Below the pieces are notes generated by a model that was given only the letters and a program-made list of their open reading frames with translations, ran no database searches and was not told the origin of the DNA. Shown piece after piece: positions 17,864 to 27,296 of a stretch of 64,000 nucleotides of DNA (within the stretch, counting starts at the first letter, position 1; each line of letters opens with the position of its first letter). The translations under genes and the position numbers were made by a program. Source of the DNA: Moritella dasanensis ArB 0140 (lineage in GTDB: Bacteria; Pseudomonadota; Gammaproteobacteria; Enterobacterales; Moritellaceae); the NCBI RefSeq assembly GCF_000276805.1, contig NZ_AKXQ01000020.1, forward strand, positions 23,100-87,099. Reading direction: 5' to 3'.

Positions 17864-18570
17864 GATGTTTTAGACTCCGCTATATTTATAAACGAGTTCA
17901 CTTCACTATCCGTTAAATAACGCCATAATCCAACTTCAACATCCAGTTGTATCGCGCCAATCTGCTCACGGTGCAAACTCACCACACGATTACCGACAGC
18001 CGCAAACATGCGTTTCACTTGATGGAACTTACCTTCGGTAATCGTCAATAATACTTCTTTTGGTGTCACTGTCTCTAGTATTGCCGGTCGCGTTAATTGT
18101 TGTTCGCCTTGTAATTGCACGCCATGGGCAAATTTAGCCGCGACATCATCACTAATAGGACGTGATAAGCCAACCCGATAGACTTTCTGGCAATGTTTAG
18201 TGGGGGTAATAATATTAAATGACCAACGACCATCATCTGTCACTAATACCAGCCCTGTTGTATCGGCATCTAAACGCCCTGCAACATGCAGTTCAGCTGC
18301 ATTTTCGACATCGATATAATTAAATAATGACGGGTAAGCTTCATCAATATTAGAACAAATAGTGTCTGCGGGTTTATGTAGGAGGATATAACGGGATGCT
18401 CTTGCGGTTAGCGTCTCGCCATTTAAGCTGATGTGATTATCTTCATGTACCTGCGTGGCGACATCACAAACAACGTCGCTATTCACCACAACACAACCAT
18501 CAGTGATCATCGCCGTTGCTTGGATTCGAGTTAACGCCGTACTTTTACAAACAAACTTGTCCAATCGCAT
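17860..18570 (-). CDS. rsuA: 16S rRNA pseudouridine(516) synthase-like protein
   Basis: The 236-residue protein has an S4 RNA-binding domain at the N-terminus (RLDKFVCKSTALTRIQA), then the RsuA/RluB-type catalytic domain with GRLDADTTGLVLVTDDG, where the Asp after RL is the catalytic nucleophile. EGKFHQVKRMFAAVGN and LHREQIG are also conserved. RsuA modifies U516 of 16S rRNA in small-subunit assembly. The start ATG abuts the yqfB stop codon directly and the 3' end overlaps the LysR gene, giving a tight three-gene unit. Confidence 0.88.
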   Translation of the reverse strand: MRLDKFVCKSTALTRIQATAMITDGCVVVNSDVVCDVATQVHEDNHISLNGETLTARASRYILLHKPADTICSNIDEAYPSLFNYIDVENAAELHVAGRLDADTTGLVLVTDDGRWSFNIITPTKHCQKVYRVGLSRPISDDVAAKFAHGVQLQGEQQLTRPAILETVTPKEVLLTITEGKFHQVKRMFAAVGNRVVSLHREQIGAIQLDVEVGLWRYLTDSEVNSFINIAESKTS

Positions 18571-18894
18571 TTATAACTGACCTACCAGCTGATAAGACAC
18601 CACGTATAACTGTTCAATACCGGGGTAAATATCTTGGATCACCTGTTTAAGCACTGTTAAAGTCATATTTTCTTGCTCAGCGTGAAAGCCCGATAACTCG
18701 GTAAATAAAATAGGCTCTACACTAAGAATAGCTAACTGACAAAATTCACGGCCACTCTCAAGCGTTGAGACTGTCACAGTCGAACCCGGGACATAATACT
18801 TTTCAGATTCATCACGAATGGTAATGGTTTTTTTACCGCTAAGAATATCAGTTTCAAAGCGTTCAAAGAAGGTCATAGTGGTTGGCTGTGTCAT
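18571..18894 (-). CDS. yqfB: ASCH-domain N4-acetylcytidine amidohydrolase
   Basis: The 107-residue protein has the short ASCH fold and the YqfB motifs TFFERFETDILSGKKTITIR, DESEKYYVPGSTVTV and FHAEQENMTLTVLKQVI. E. coli YqfB hydrolyses N4-acetylcytidine; the Lys/Thr/Glu catalytic residues fall in these motifs. Its stop codon is directly followed by the rsuA start. Confidence 0.9.
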   Translation of the reverse strand: MTQPTTMTFFERFETDILSGKKTITIRDESEKYYVPGSTVTVSTLESGREFCQLAILSVEPILFTELSGFHAEQENMTLTVLKQVIQDIYPGIEQLYVVSYQLVGQL

Positions 18895-18964
18895 GCGGGG
18901 TTCTATTATAAAGATAAGAGGTCGGTATTATATCCTATTTTCTATCCCTGACGACCCACAATAA

Positions 18965-18990
18965 AATAGGGTGATTGTTATCACCCTATT
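18965..18990 (-). terminator. Terminator of the metB transcript
   Basis: AATAGGGTGAT (18965-18975) and ATCACCCTATT (18980-18990) form an 11-bp stem with a 4-base loop. On the minus strand the stem is followed by a T-rich tail (TTTTATT). The heptamer array therefore lies in the 3' untranslated region of metB. Confidence 0.85.
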
Positions 18991-18992
18991 AC

Positions 18993-20242
<1,250 letters not shown>

Positions 20243-20424
20243 ACTTTTTCCTTGTATTCGACAACCGTGGTCATAATTATATTCAACAACCACCATGGAT
20301 GGCCGAACCGCTGGACTTCCAGACAGCCACAACACTAAGCGTTCTACATATTTTGGTCAAGATGTTTTTAACATAAGTGAAATAAACATCATTCTAATCA
20401 GGTTTTAAATGTATTTTAGTTCCA

Positions 20425-20862
20425 TTATACCGTAGTAGTCGGCACTGGAAATATCTTGTCATATGCTAAGTTATAGCCATAAGCATAAAACAAATAAAAC
20501 AAATAAAACAAATAAAACACGACCATGCCAATATCAAGCACGAATGCATCCCATAAACTTAGGTTTAAGAACCACGCCATAAACGGAATAGTCAAAAACA
20601 GCAAACCGCCTTCAAAGCCAAGGCTATGCACAATACGGATCAGAGTTGTTTTCGTCACTGAGCCTATTTTTTTCAGCATGTATTTATCAAAACCGATGTT
20701 ATAAACATAGTTCCAACCCGTCGCGACAACCGAGAATAATACCCCCATCACACCAACATGCGCGAGTTCAAAACCGAGTTGGCTTAACACACCCATGATG
20801 ATCACTAAGCCAATAATCTCAAATAAAATAGCGTGCCTAATTCGGTCTAATCTTGTTCTCAT
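20425..20862 (-). CDS. PACE-family (AceI-like) antimicrobial efflux protein
   Basis: About 145 residues with four membrane helices in two duplicated halves. Characteristic motifs are RTRLDRIRHAILFE at the N-terminus, GWNYVYNIGFDKYML after helix 2, RIVHSLGFEGGLL starting the second half, and YNLAYDKIFPVP at the end. PACE proteins export cationic biocides and polyamines by proton exchange; the conserved Glu lies in ILFEIIGL. The ATG at 20862 has GGAG upstream. An in-frame 9-bp repeat lengthens helix 4 as FYLFYLFYLFY. Confidence 0.9.
   Translation of the reverse strand: MRTRLDRIRHAILFEIIGLVIIMGVLSQLGFELAHVGVMGVLFSVVATGWNYVYNIGFDKYMLKKIGSVTKTTLIRIVHSLGFEGGLLFLTIPFMAWFLNLSLWDAFVLDIGMVVFYLFYLFYLFYAYGYNLAYDKIFPVPTTTV
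20485..20520. repeat. In-frame 9-bp tandem repeat inside the PACE gene
   Basis: ATAAAACAA occurs three times exactly and a fourth time with the last base changed. It encodes repeating Tyr-Leu-Phe in membrane helix 4. Because the unit is 9 bp, slippage changes helix length by three residues without a frameshift. Confidence 0.9.
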
Positions 20863-21167
20863 TTTATCGTTCTCCACATCGTTATGCTGTATGCCGCAAT
20901 CATCGTAATTACCGAGCACATTATTGTTAAGCTTTATTATGACAGCCATTCTATCGCAATTTATTATAACTAAAAGTTAGTTTCCATCCGCTTATCGGAT
21001 GGCATGACTGTACAGTTAGATTTGTTGACAGATGCATACACAAGCTTACCTACAAATGCAGTCAGCCTGTTTACAATGTCCTATACAAACAACTGACTAT
21101 GAGTCCGACGAGTACTAAATAAGGTAACGTCAGCCACTCACTCGCTTAAATCAATGGGACATTTACA

Positions 21168-21584
21168 ATGAGAAAATATTTGTTGCTTACCCCAATATTA
21201 TTACTCACAGCTTGCGCTCGCATGGATCACATCCAGGTCGGAGATATAGACCAGAGCCAGGGAAAGCTAAAGCCTATTTCAGTCAAGGTGTCTGAAAATA
21301 CCGTTAATGTAGACACGACTTTAGCGCTTACTGATGCCGTATTAAGCAATGGCTCAGGCAGTGATGAAATAGAAGCTCTCAGAACTATCTGGGCGCTTAT
21401 GAATATGGGACCGAGAACAGGTAATCCGGTATTTAATGATGCCTATGCTCAAAATGTACTAAACCAACTTCATGCTCAATGCCAATCAGGCAAAATAACC
21501 GCTATTCGCAGCGTCCGAGAAGCCAATGATTACGCCATTGCTAGTGGTGAAATTGTGCGTATCGATGCCGATTGTATACTCTAA
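21168..21584 (+). CDS. Small lipoprotein 1 of a tandem paralogous triplet
   Basis: This 138-residue protein has a lipoprotein signal ending LLLTAC (Cys16). The C-terminal region has LHAQCQSGKITAI and ends ADCIL, the two-cysteine pattern shared with the next two genes. I do not recognise a named family. It is longer than its paralogues, with an extra segment around residues 50-85. Together with the next two genes it is probably one operon. Confidence 0.8.
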   Translation: MRKYLLLTPILLLTACARMDHIQVGDIDQSQGKLKPISVKVSENTVNVDTTLALTDAVLSNGSGSDEIEALRTIWALMNMGPRTGNPVFNDAYAQNVLNQLHAQCQSGKITAIRSVREANDYAIASGEIVRIDADCIL

Positions 21585-21594
21585 GGAATTAATC

Positions 21595-21909
21595 ATGATT
21601 CGTAAATTTTGTTTACTATTTATTGCCCTAACACTCAGTGGCTGTGTTGGTTTAAACACAGTATCAATGACGCAAATCCCAAAAGACAAAGGCCAACTTG
21701 TAGAAGCTAATGCACATGACTGGGTATTCCTCAATTTCACCACACAAAATGACTTTGCCGACAGAGCTGTAGATAATTTAAAAGACCTGTGTGTTGGCGG
21801 TAAAATCAGTGGTGTCTTTACCAAACACCAAACCACTAGTTATTTTCTCGTATTTAAACGCGAAGTCATCGTCAGTGGGTATTGCAGCCTACCTAAGGAT
21901 AGAATGTGA
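21595..21909 (+). CDS. Small lipoprotein 2 of a tandem paralogous triplet
   Basis: 104 residues. The ATG at 21595 has AAGGA upstream and lies 10 bases after the previous stop. The lipobox is LTLSGC (Cys17). VEANAHDWVFLNFTTQNDF followed by LKDLCVGGKISG and SGYCSL aligns well with lipoprotein 3. Function is unknown; the conserved cysteines could form a disulfide in the periplasm. Confidence 0.8.
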   Translation: MIRKFCLLFIALTLSGCVGLNTVSMTQIPKDKGQLVEANAHDWVFLNFTTQNDFADRAVDNLKDLCVGGKISGVFTKHQTTSYFLVFKREVIVSGYCSLPKDRM

Positions 21910-22232
21910 TAAAAAATACATTTAGCACCCTAGTATTACTGTCAGCGGTACTGTTATTAAATGGTTGCACCAGTAGTATCCACATGGTCAATACAGATGG
22001 TTTTGATCAAGTAATCCCTGCAGACGTTGATTATAAATATGTCGAAGCAAGCACTAAACAACATGTGATTTTAGGCTTTGCTGCGAATACCAACTATGTT
22101 GATGAAGCCCGTCAATCACTTATAGCGCAGTGTGATGGTGAATTGACGGCAGTAAGCACCCAATATTCTACCAACCATAGTTTTTTAAGTTGGTATAACA
22201 AAATATTAATGAAGGGTGTTTGCATCGAATAG
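21906..22232 (+). CDS. Small lipoprotein 3 of a tandem paralogous triplet
   Basis: 108 residues. It starts with GTG overlapping the previous stop (GTGA), so translation is probably coupled. The lipobox is LLLNGC (Cys21). VEASTKQHVILGFAANTNY followed by LIAQCDGELTAV and KGVCIE matches lipoprotein 2. The membrane-anchored product has no recognised function. Confidence 0.8.
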   Translation: MIKNTFSTLVLLSAVLLLNGCTSSIHMVNTDGFDQVIPADVDYKYVEASTKQHVILGFAANTNYVDEARQSLIAQCDGELTAVSTQYSTNHSFLSWYNKILMKGVCIE

Positions 22233-22362
22233 CATTGCAGTTATCAGCATAATACCCCTGCACACTATTAGCATCCTTCCCTATAAATGACTTACAAATA
22301 CTTAAAATACTTAAAATATAAACCATCCAATACTTGCTGGCTTTAATAGGAATCAAAAATTG

Positions 22363-23349
22363 ATGTCTAAAATTAACATCTTTAAATTAGCGGATCAGAT
22401 TTATCCGAATGTAAAAGGGATTAAAAAAATACAAAAAAAAGGCAGGTTCTGTTTTTGGGCTTTAACAAACAGTAAATCAGTCAATACTATGGCCACTCTT
22501 TTTTCCCGAAATAATTTAAAAGCAATCTTAGCAAACAACCCTAGTATCATGGAAAAACCGCTAAAACCCTATATATGCGCTAATTGGTCAGGTACAGAAC
22601 GAATTAAATATTTAACCGAGCATTATCAGTTTATTGATGATACTTTTGGCTTTCTCGCAAGTACTATTATTTCAAATAAAGGTGTTAACATCTTAAGTTT
22701 TGAAAGTTTAAGTGGGCTGAAATGTCGTGTATTGCTATATCAAGGATCTAGCCGTGAAGGTGGCCTTGGTATTCGTTTAGTTAACGAAAAATGTCAAAAC
22801 ATTTATGCATTAACATGTAATATTTCCGGTACCCATACTAAAACAATGCACATTGGGGCATTACAAGGTGCTAGCCATGAATTAGAAAACCGTCACGCAC
22901 TAATTAAAGAACTAACTAAATCATTACACGGATTACGTCCCAAATCATTATTGGTTGAAATGGCATTAATGCTGGCGCGGGTTTTAGGCGTGAGAGAAGT
23001 AAAAGCAATTTCAAACAAAGGTCATATTTACCAAGCATTACGTTATATCGGCTCGAAACGTAACTCTGTTACGTTCGATTATGACGGTCTGTGGGACGAA
23101 TTTGAAGCCACCAAAGAAGATGCTTATTTTTATAGCTTACCGGTGTTTACGCCCCGAAAAGATCCACTCACATTGAAGAAAACCAAACGTAAAATGTACA
23201 CTAAACGCTACCAATGGTTAGATGATAGTGAAGTTGCCATGGCAAACAATTTAACTCCATGGTTAATGAATCCACCAGCCATTAACCCAACGAATAGCGC
23301 TATAGCGGATTCAGCCGATAACTTAAACGATAGCTCACAAGCCGCTTAA
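22363..23349 (+). CDS. VirK/YbjX family protein (DUF535)
   Basis: About 328 residues and soluble. LASTIISNKGVNILSFES, LYQGSSREGGLGIRLVNE, VREVKAISNKGHIYQALRY and FDYDGLWDEFEAT are characteristic of DUF535/VirK (YbjX). Enterobacterial members are linked to resistance to antimicrobial peptides and to virulence-protein localisation, but the biochemical role is unknown. Start choice is between TTG 22360 and ATG 22363; AGGAA lies upstream. It follows the lipoprotein triplet after 130 bases. Confidence 0.87.
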   Translation: MSKINIFKLADQIYPNVKGIKKIQKKGRFCFWALTNSKSVNTMATLFSRNNLKAILANNPSIMEKPLKPYICANWSGTERIKYLTEHYQFIDDTFGFLASTIISNKGVNILSFESLSGLKCRVLLYQGSSREGGLGIRLVNEKCQNIYALTCNISGTHTKTMHIGALQGASHELENRHALIKELTKSLHGLRPKSLLVEMALMLARVLGVREVKAISNKGHIYQALRYIGSKRNSVTFDYDGLWDEFEATKEDAYFYSLPVFTPRKDPLTLKKTKRKMYTKRYQWLDDSEVAMANNLTPWLMNPPAINPTNSAIADSADNLNDSSQAA

Positions 23350-23360
23350 ACACAGTGAAT

Positions 23361-23397
23361 AGCTGAATACCACCCACTCATGAACAGGTATTCAGCT
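23361..23397. terminator. Bidirectional hairpin terminator overlapping the GNAT 3' end
   Basis: AGCTGAATACC (23361-23371) pairs with GGTATTCAGCT (23387-23397). It lies between the convergent VirK/YbjX and GNAT genes, and its right arm is inside the last codons of the acetyltransferase gene. Confidence 0.65.
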
Positions 23398-23893
23398 TAT
23401 AGAGACGATCCGCATACAAGATACCGCCGATGTCATACGCCAGTGGTATAACCTCCTTCAGCTGAAAACCACACTTCGCCAGCACGGCTTCTGAAGCACA
23501 ATTACCTTCAGTGACAATACCTTGAAATGCCGTGATCAAATGCACGCGCATTGCCCAGGCAATCACGCTCTGTAAAGATTCTGTCGCATAACCCAGGCCA
23601 AAATATTCCGGTAATAACAGATAACCTACTTCTGCAGATCGACCATCATAATCAAAACCAGTGATCCCAACAGCCTGATTAGTCTCACTATCAATGATAA
23701 CCAAACACAGCCAAGCACCAGACGTCACCGACCAGCGTGGTAAACGTGAATCAAATCTAGCGCGAACATCATCAACACAAGGTTGATCAAAGCATTTTTC
23801 GATCACACGAGGTTCTGTATTTAAACGTAGAAATAGCGGCCAATCAGACTCGGTGATTTGGCGCATCGTTAAACGCTCTGTGGTTATTAACAT
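23378..23893 (-). CDS. GNAT-family N-acetyltransferase (RimJ/RimL type)
   Basis: The 171-residue protein begins with the RimJ/L-like MLITTERLTMRQITESDWP. The acetyl-CoA-binding region is VGYLLLPEYFGLGYATESL, and EGNCASEAVLAKCGFQ is the conserved motif B. Such enzymes acetylate protein N-termini, amino acids or small amines; the substrate is unknown. Confidence 0.88.
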   Translation of the reverse strand: MLITTERLTMRQITESDWPLFLRLNTEPRVIEKCFDQPCVDDVRARFDSRLPRWSVTSGAWLCLVIIDSETNQAVGITGFDYDGRSAEVGYLLLPEYFGLGYATESLQSVIAWAMRVHLITAFQGIVTEGNCASEAVLAKCGFQLKEVIPLAYDIGGILYADRLYKLNTCS

Positions 23894-23950
23894 ATCCCTA
23901 CCTCTACAACAAATTTTTAATCCTATAATATATAAAACATTTCAGGCTAT

Positions 23951-24216
23951 ATATACCCAAGTTACTTCAAGATGCGATATCAGAGACTAGCAGGGATATC
24001 AGAACAAGGCGCAATATGTAGAGAATGGTTATTCCATTTTCAAATATTGCAACGCTGTGCTGTTATTCCTGCTAGCCTCCCTTGGGGCAAACCGAATGAA
24101 GGAATCTTCGGCGTTATGAAGTCTTAATTTAGAATAACTAAATTCTCGACTTCATGCCTTGAATATTCTCTCCTTTCGGTTTGCTGATTGTGCATCTTGA
24201 AGTAGCTTGGGTATAT
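23951..24216. mobile_element. MITE-like element with 24-bp terminal inverted repeats
   Basis: The 266-bp non-coding element starts ATATACCCAAGTTACTTC and ends with the inverse repeat, one mismatch in about 24. The last copy of the terminal motif is GAAGTAGCTTGGGTATAT. It is bounded on both sides by CTAT (23947-23950 and 24217-24220), a possible 4-bp target duplication. It contains nested inverted repeats, including CTAGCAGG with CCTGCTAG and a long hairpin ATGAAGTC...GACTTCAT. I recall similar TACCCAAG...CTTGGGTA repeats in vibrios; no transposase is present. Confidence 0.8.
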
Positions 24217-24537
24217 CTATAAGATAATCCTAAAAATCACAAAAGCAGACATTCCCAGAAATACCACAGCTAAAGTATTTTTCATTTTCAAACTTAATAA
24301 CACGGTAAATAAACCTGCATACAAGAAAGGGCTATTGAAAAATGCGACATCACTAGCGGTATGCCCCAGGAATACAATCGGCATCCACATTGCTGTTAAT
24401 ACCGCCGGAGCAGTAAAACTTAAAACACGCTTAATTCTCGGATTTAATTCAAATGAAATAGTTCGCGATAAAAACAAATAGCGACATGAAAAAGTAATAC
24501 ATGTCATCACAGCTAAAACCAACCAAAAATTATCCAT
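24217..24537 (-). CDS. azlD: Branched-chain amino acid export subunit AzlD
   Basis: About 106 residues with four membrane helices, of the typical AzlD size. The start chosen is the ATG at 24537, with AGGAG 7 bases upstream; it overlaps azlC by 8 bases. AzlD works with AzlC as a two-subunit exporter of branched-chain amino acids and their analogues. The stop codon lies in the CTAT that flanks the MITE-like element. Confidence 0.85.
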   Translation of the reverse strand: MDNFWLVLAVMTCITFSCRYLFLSRTISFELNPRIKRVLSFTAPAVLTAMWMPIVFLGHTASDVAFFNSPFLYAGLFTVLLSLKMKNTLAVVFLGMSAFVIFRIIL

Positions 24538-25258
24538 TATCATACTCCTTCATCGGATTTAAATAGCCCGCTAACATCCCACAAAAAGTAGCCACTATCA
24601 ACGCATAGTCAGGTATGTAAATTGAGAATAATAAGACGCTAAAACCACTCACGACGGCAGAAATCAATATTGAAACATCTTTAATGGTGGGAATAACGAT
24701 GGCAATAAAAGTCGCCGCTATCGCAAATTCTAACCCCATACTCTCTAGATTTGGTATGTATTGACCCGCAACAATACCTGCGAAAGTCGACAAATTCCAA
24801 ACCACATAAAACGTAATGCCAGCGCTTAAAGCATATAACGCAGAGAAAACTCTGTGCTTCTCAATGTAAGCGCAAGTGACAGCAAACATTTCATCCGTTA
24901 GAAAAAATGCAATACAAATTCGAGATAAAAAAGATAGCTGCCGAACATGTTCTCTAAACACCGCTGAATATAAAAGATGCCGAGAACTGATCACAAACGT
25001 AGATGAAAAAATAGATGAAATGGCGCCAGTTGCGCCCATTATCGTTATGCTAGCAAGTTGTGCAGCGCCAGCAAAAACCAATAGCGACATCAGTTGAGCC
25101 TGAATAGCGGTGAGTCCAATTTTAATTGCTAATGAACCGCACAAAATCCCCCACGGTACCGTCGCCAATGCTAACGGCATAATATCGATTACCGCACCGC
25201 TCATTACGCTCACATCGTTTGTTCTTGAGCTAGCAACAACATCAGTTTCATTTAACAT
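24530..25258 (-). CDS. azlC: Branched-chain amino acid permease AzlC
   Basis: The 242-residue membrane protein has PLALATVPWGILCGSLA, LLVFAGAAQLASITIMGATG, ISSRHLLYSAVFR and FFLTDEMFAVTCAYIEKH, all characteristic of AzlC (YgaZ-like). It forms the exporter with AzlD, which overlaps its 3' end. An AraC-type regulator gene lies 44 bases upstream on the same strand, so araC-azlC-azlD is probably an operon. Confidence 0.92.
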   Translation of the reverse strand: MLNETDVVASSRTNDVSVMSGAVIDIMPLALATVPWGILCGSLAIKIGLTAIQAQLMSLLVFAGAAQLASITIMGATGAISSIFSSTFVISSRHLLYSAVFREHVRQLSFLSRICIAFFLTDEMFAVTCAYIEKHRVFSALYALSAGITFYVVWNLSTFAGIVAGQYIPNLESMGLEFAIAATFIAIVIPTIKDVSILISAVVSGFSVLLFSIYIPDYALIVATFCGMLAGYLNPMKEYDNG

Positions 25259-25302
25259 ACATAAACCCCTTCAAAATTTAGAAGCAGCTTAGAATGAAAA
25301 AA

Positions 25303-26148
25303 CTAAGTCATCTTGTACAAAACTGCTTGTTTTTGAAATTTACTCGGGGATGTTCCCATCGATCTTTTAAAATGGCGATTGAAATGACTCTGATCGTGAA
25401 AACCACAATCAACAGCAACTTCAACGGGCTTAATACCTAGCATTAACAATGATTTAGCTTTCTTTAGTCGAACTTGGATCTGGTAACTATGGGGAGCCAT
25501 ATGGAACTGTTTTTTAAATTGACGGATAAAATGAAATTGACTTAATCCAGCCATCGTCGCCAGCGTTACCAGTGATACATCTTCTTGAGGATATGCATCA
25601 AGATACTCTTTAACTAATAGCAGCCGCTGCTTACTGCCAGAAAGATCACAAGGTGTATCTCTTGTTGAGGAATGACGCAGGGTCATATTCATCATGATGC
25701 TATACAAAATTGTCTCAATGAGTAATTTCGAAGCATGACTATCGATTTGAGCAAAGAGTAATCTTAGTTGTTCTGATAATTGAGGATCTTTGATCACCGC
25801 ATTACTAAAATAAGGCGCATGTAATTTACCATCATAGAGATCATGAGTAATGCTCTCAAAATGTGAGGGATGCGGATACATAGCGCGATAACGCCAACCT
25901 CCCAGTGTCGCAGACTCGCCAGTATGAACATCATCAGCATTCACTAAAATCATCGAGTCTTCATCCGCTATATGTGTATTGCCACTGCGATAAAAACGTT
26001 GTGCCCCTTTATCAATCACACCTATTGTATAACCTTCATGGACATGTTTTGAAAATGTCTGTTCTTGATAATCAGCATCGACAATTTCCAATCCGTTAAA
26101 AGCATCTACAATTTTAAATTCAGCTTTCTCTTTGCTTATTTTAGGCAT
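25303..26148 (-). CDS. AraC-family regulator upstream of azlCD
   Basis: The 281-residue protein has an N-terminal cupin-type sensing domain (HVHEGYTIGVIDKGAQRFYR) and a C-terminal pair of helix-turn-helices. The latter contain MAGLSQFHFIRQFKKQFHMA and VAVDCGFHDQSHFNRHFKR. It lies in the same transcriptional unit as azlCD and is the likely regulator of that exporter. The effector is unknown. Confidence 0.9.
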   Translation of the reverse strand: MPKISKEKAEFKIVDAFNGLEIVDADYQEQTFSKHVHEGYTIGVIDKGAQRFYRSGNTHIADEDSMILVNADDVHTGESATLGGWRYRAMYPHPSHFESITHDLYDGKLHAPYFSNAVIKDPQLSEQLRLLFAQIDSHASKLLIETILYSIMMNMTLRHSSTRDTPCDLSGSKQRLLLVKEYLDAYPQEDVSLVTLATMAGLSQFHFIRQFKKQFHMAPHSYQIQVRLKKAKSLLMLGIKPVEVAVDCGFHDQSHFNRHFKRSMGTSPSKFQKQAVLYKMT

Positions 26149-26231
26149 CTTGCTTCTTATCGTATTGGAGCATTATTTAATAGTACAATATTGCTCATTT
26201 ATTTGAAGAAATATCAGCTCAAAGCCATTTA

Positions 26232-27110
26232 CTATTTATTCACTTGCGCCAAGGTAAACTCAACAAAACGCCTGTTCGCCAACGACAAATAACCATCTTT
26301 ACGCCATGCAAGAGCCAGATCCAAATAGATAGGTGGATCAAACGGGATCCCCATGACATCCGTTTCTTGATCTGTGACTAACTCTAACAGTGCAGTAATA
26401 GCAAATTCATTCTTGACGATATTCAGGATCATAGTGATCAGGTTTGTTTCAAAAGAATAATTTGCAGTCATGTTATTGGCTCGACACAAACCATCAATCA
26501 CTTCGCGATGAAAATAACCGGCCTTAAACATCACTAATTCATGGGTGAAAAAGTCGGCGTAAGTCACCGATTTCGCACTGGCTAATGCATGGTTTTTACC
26601 GACAGCGGCCACCATCTGCGGGCGCACAAAACGCTGAACTTGCAACGTGTCAGGCACATGATCATCGACGATCACGCCTAAATCTAATTCACCCGAGAGT
26701 AACTTTTCTTTAATCGTTTGGGTACCACCTTCCATGATACTTAATTTTAAATTCGGGTACTTAAACTTAAATGCCATTAATATTTCGGGAAAGAAATACG
26801 AGCCCATCATGCCCGGAATACCAATACTGACCTCACCTTGTTCTAATCCACGTAAATCATTTAGCGCGGTTTCAGCATCGCTAATACGGGCAAGAATATC
26901 TTTACTGTGGACAAGCAATACCTCGCCTTCTTTGGTCACCACCACACCTTTACTGCTGCGGATCAATAATGGCATACCAATTTGTTGTTCAAATTTACGC
27001 ATGGCAATACTCAGCGCCGACTGGGCGATACCAAGGTGCTCGGCCGCTTTGGTATAACTGCCCTGCGCAACAATGGTGGCAAAATAATGTAATGTTTTTG
27101 AATTTAGCAT
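26232..27110 (-). CDS. LysR-family regulator divergent from an MFS exporter
   Basis: The 292-residue LysR protein has a wHTH (IVAQGSYTKAAEHLGIAQSA, LSIAMRKFEQQIGMPLLIR) and an effector domain resembling CynR/CbbR-type binding folds. It is divergent from the MFS gene at 27297 and probably controls it through the 186-base intergenic region. Confidence 0.92.
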   Translation of the reverse strand: MLNSKTLHYFATIVAQGSYTKAAEHLGIAQSALSIAMRKFEQQIGMPLLIRSSKGVVVTKEGEVLLVHSKDILARISDAETALNDLRGLEQGEVSIGIPGMMGSYFFPEILMAFKFKYPNLKLSIMEGGTQTIKEKLLSGELDLGVIVDDHVPDTLQVQRFVRPQMVAAVGKNHALASAKSVTYADFFTHELVMFKAGYFHREVIDGLCRANNMTANYSFETNLITMILNIVKNEFAITALLELVTDQETDVMGIPFDPPIYLDLALAWRKDGYLSLANRRFVEFTLAQVNK

Positions 27111-27222
27111 AACTAAAATAGATGCCTTCCATCATATTTATATATTTTTAATATTAGCATTACTCCACTACTCTATAAGCATTGTTAGTACCGTATTAGC
27201 TTAATAAAGGTGATCATGCTAT

Positions 27223-27282
27223 CACCTTAGTTATTACCTTAGTGATTACCCTAGCTATTACCCTAGCTATCAACTTAGCATC
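27223..27282 (+). repeat. Five degenerate 12-bp direct repeats in the MFS leader
   Basis: The units are CACCTTAGTTAT, TACCTTAGTGAT, TACCCTAGCTAT twice, and CAACTTAGCATC. They fill the 60 bases that end 14 bases before the MFS start codon. They may be repeated regulator sites or a slippage product. Confidence 0.85.
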
Positions 27283-27296
27283 AGCAGGACGGATTA

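Noticed and set aside
20243..20424. MetJ operator upstream of metB
   Set aside because: Only isolated partial matches to AGACGTCT; no tandem boxes.
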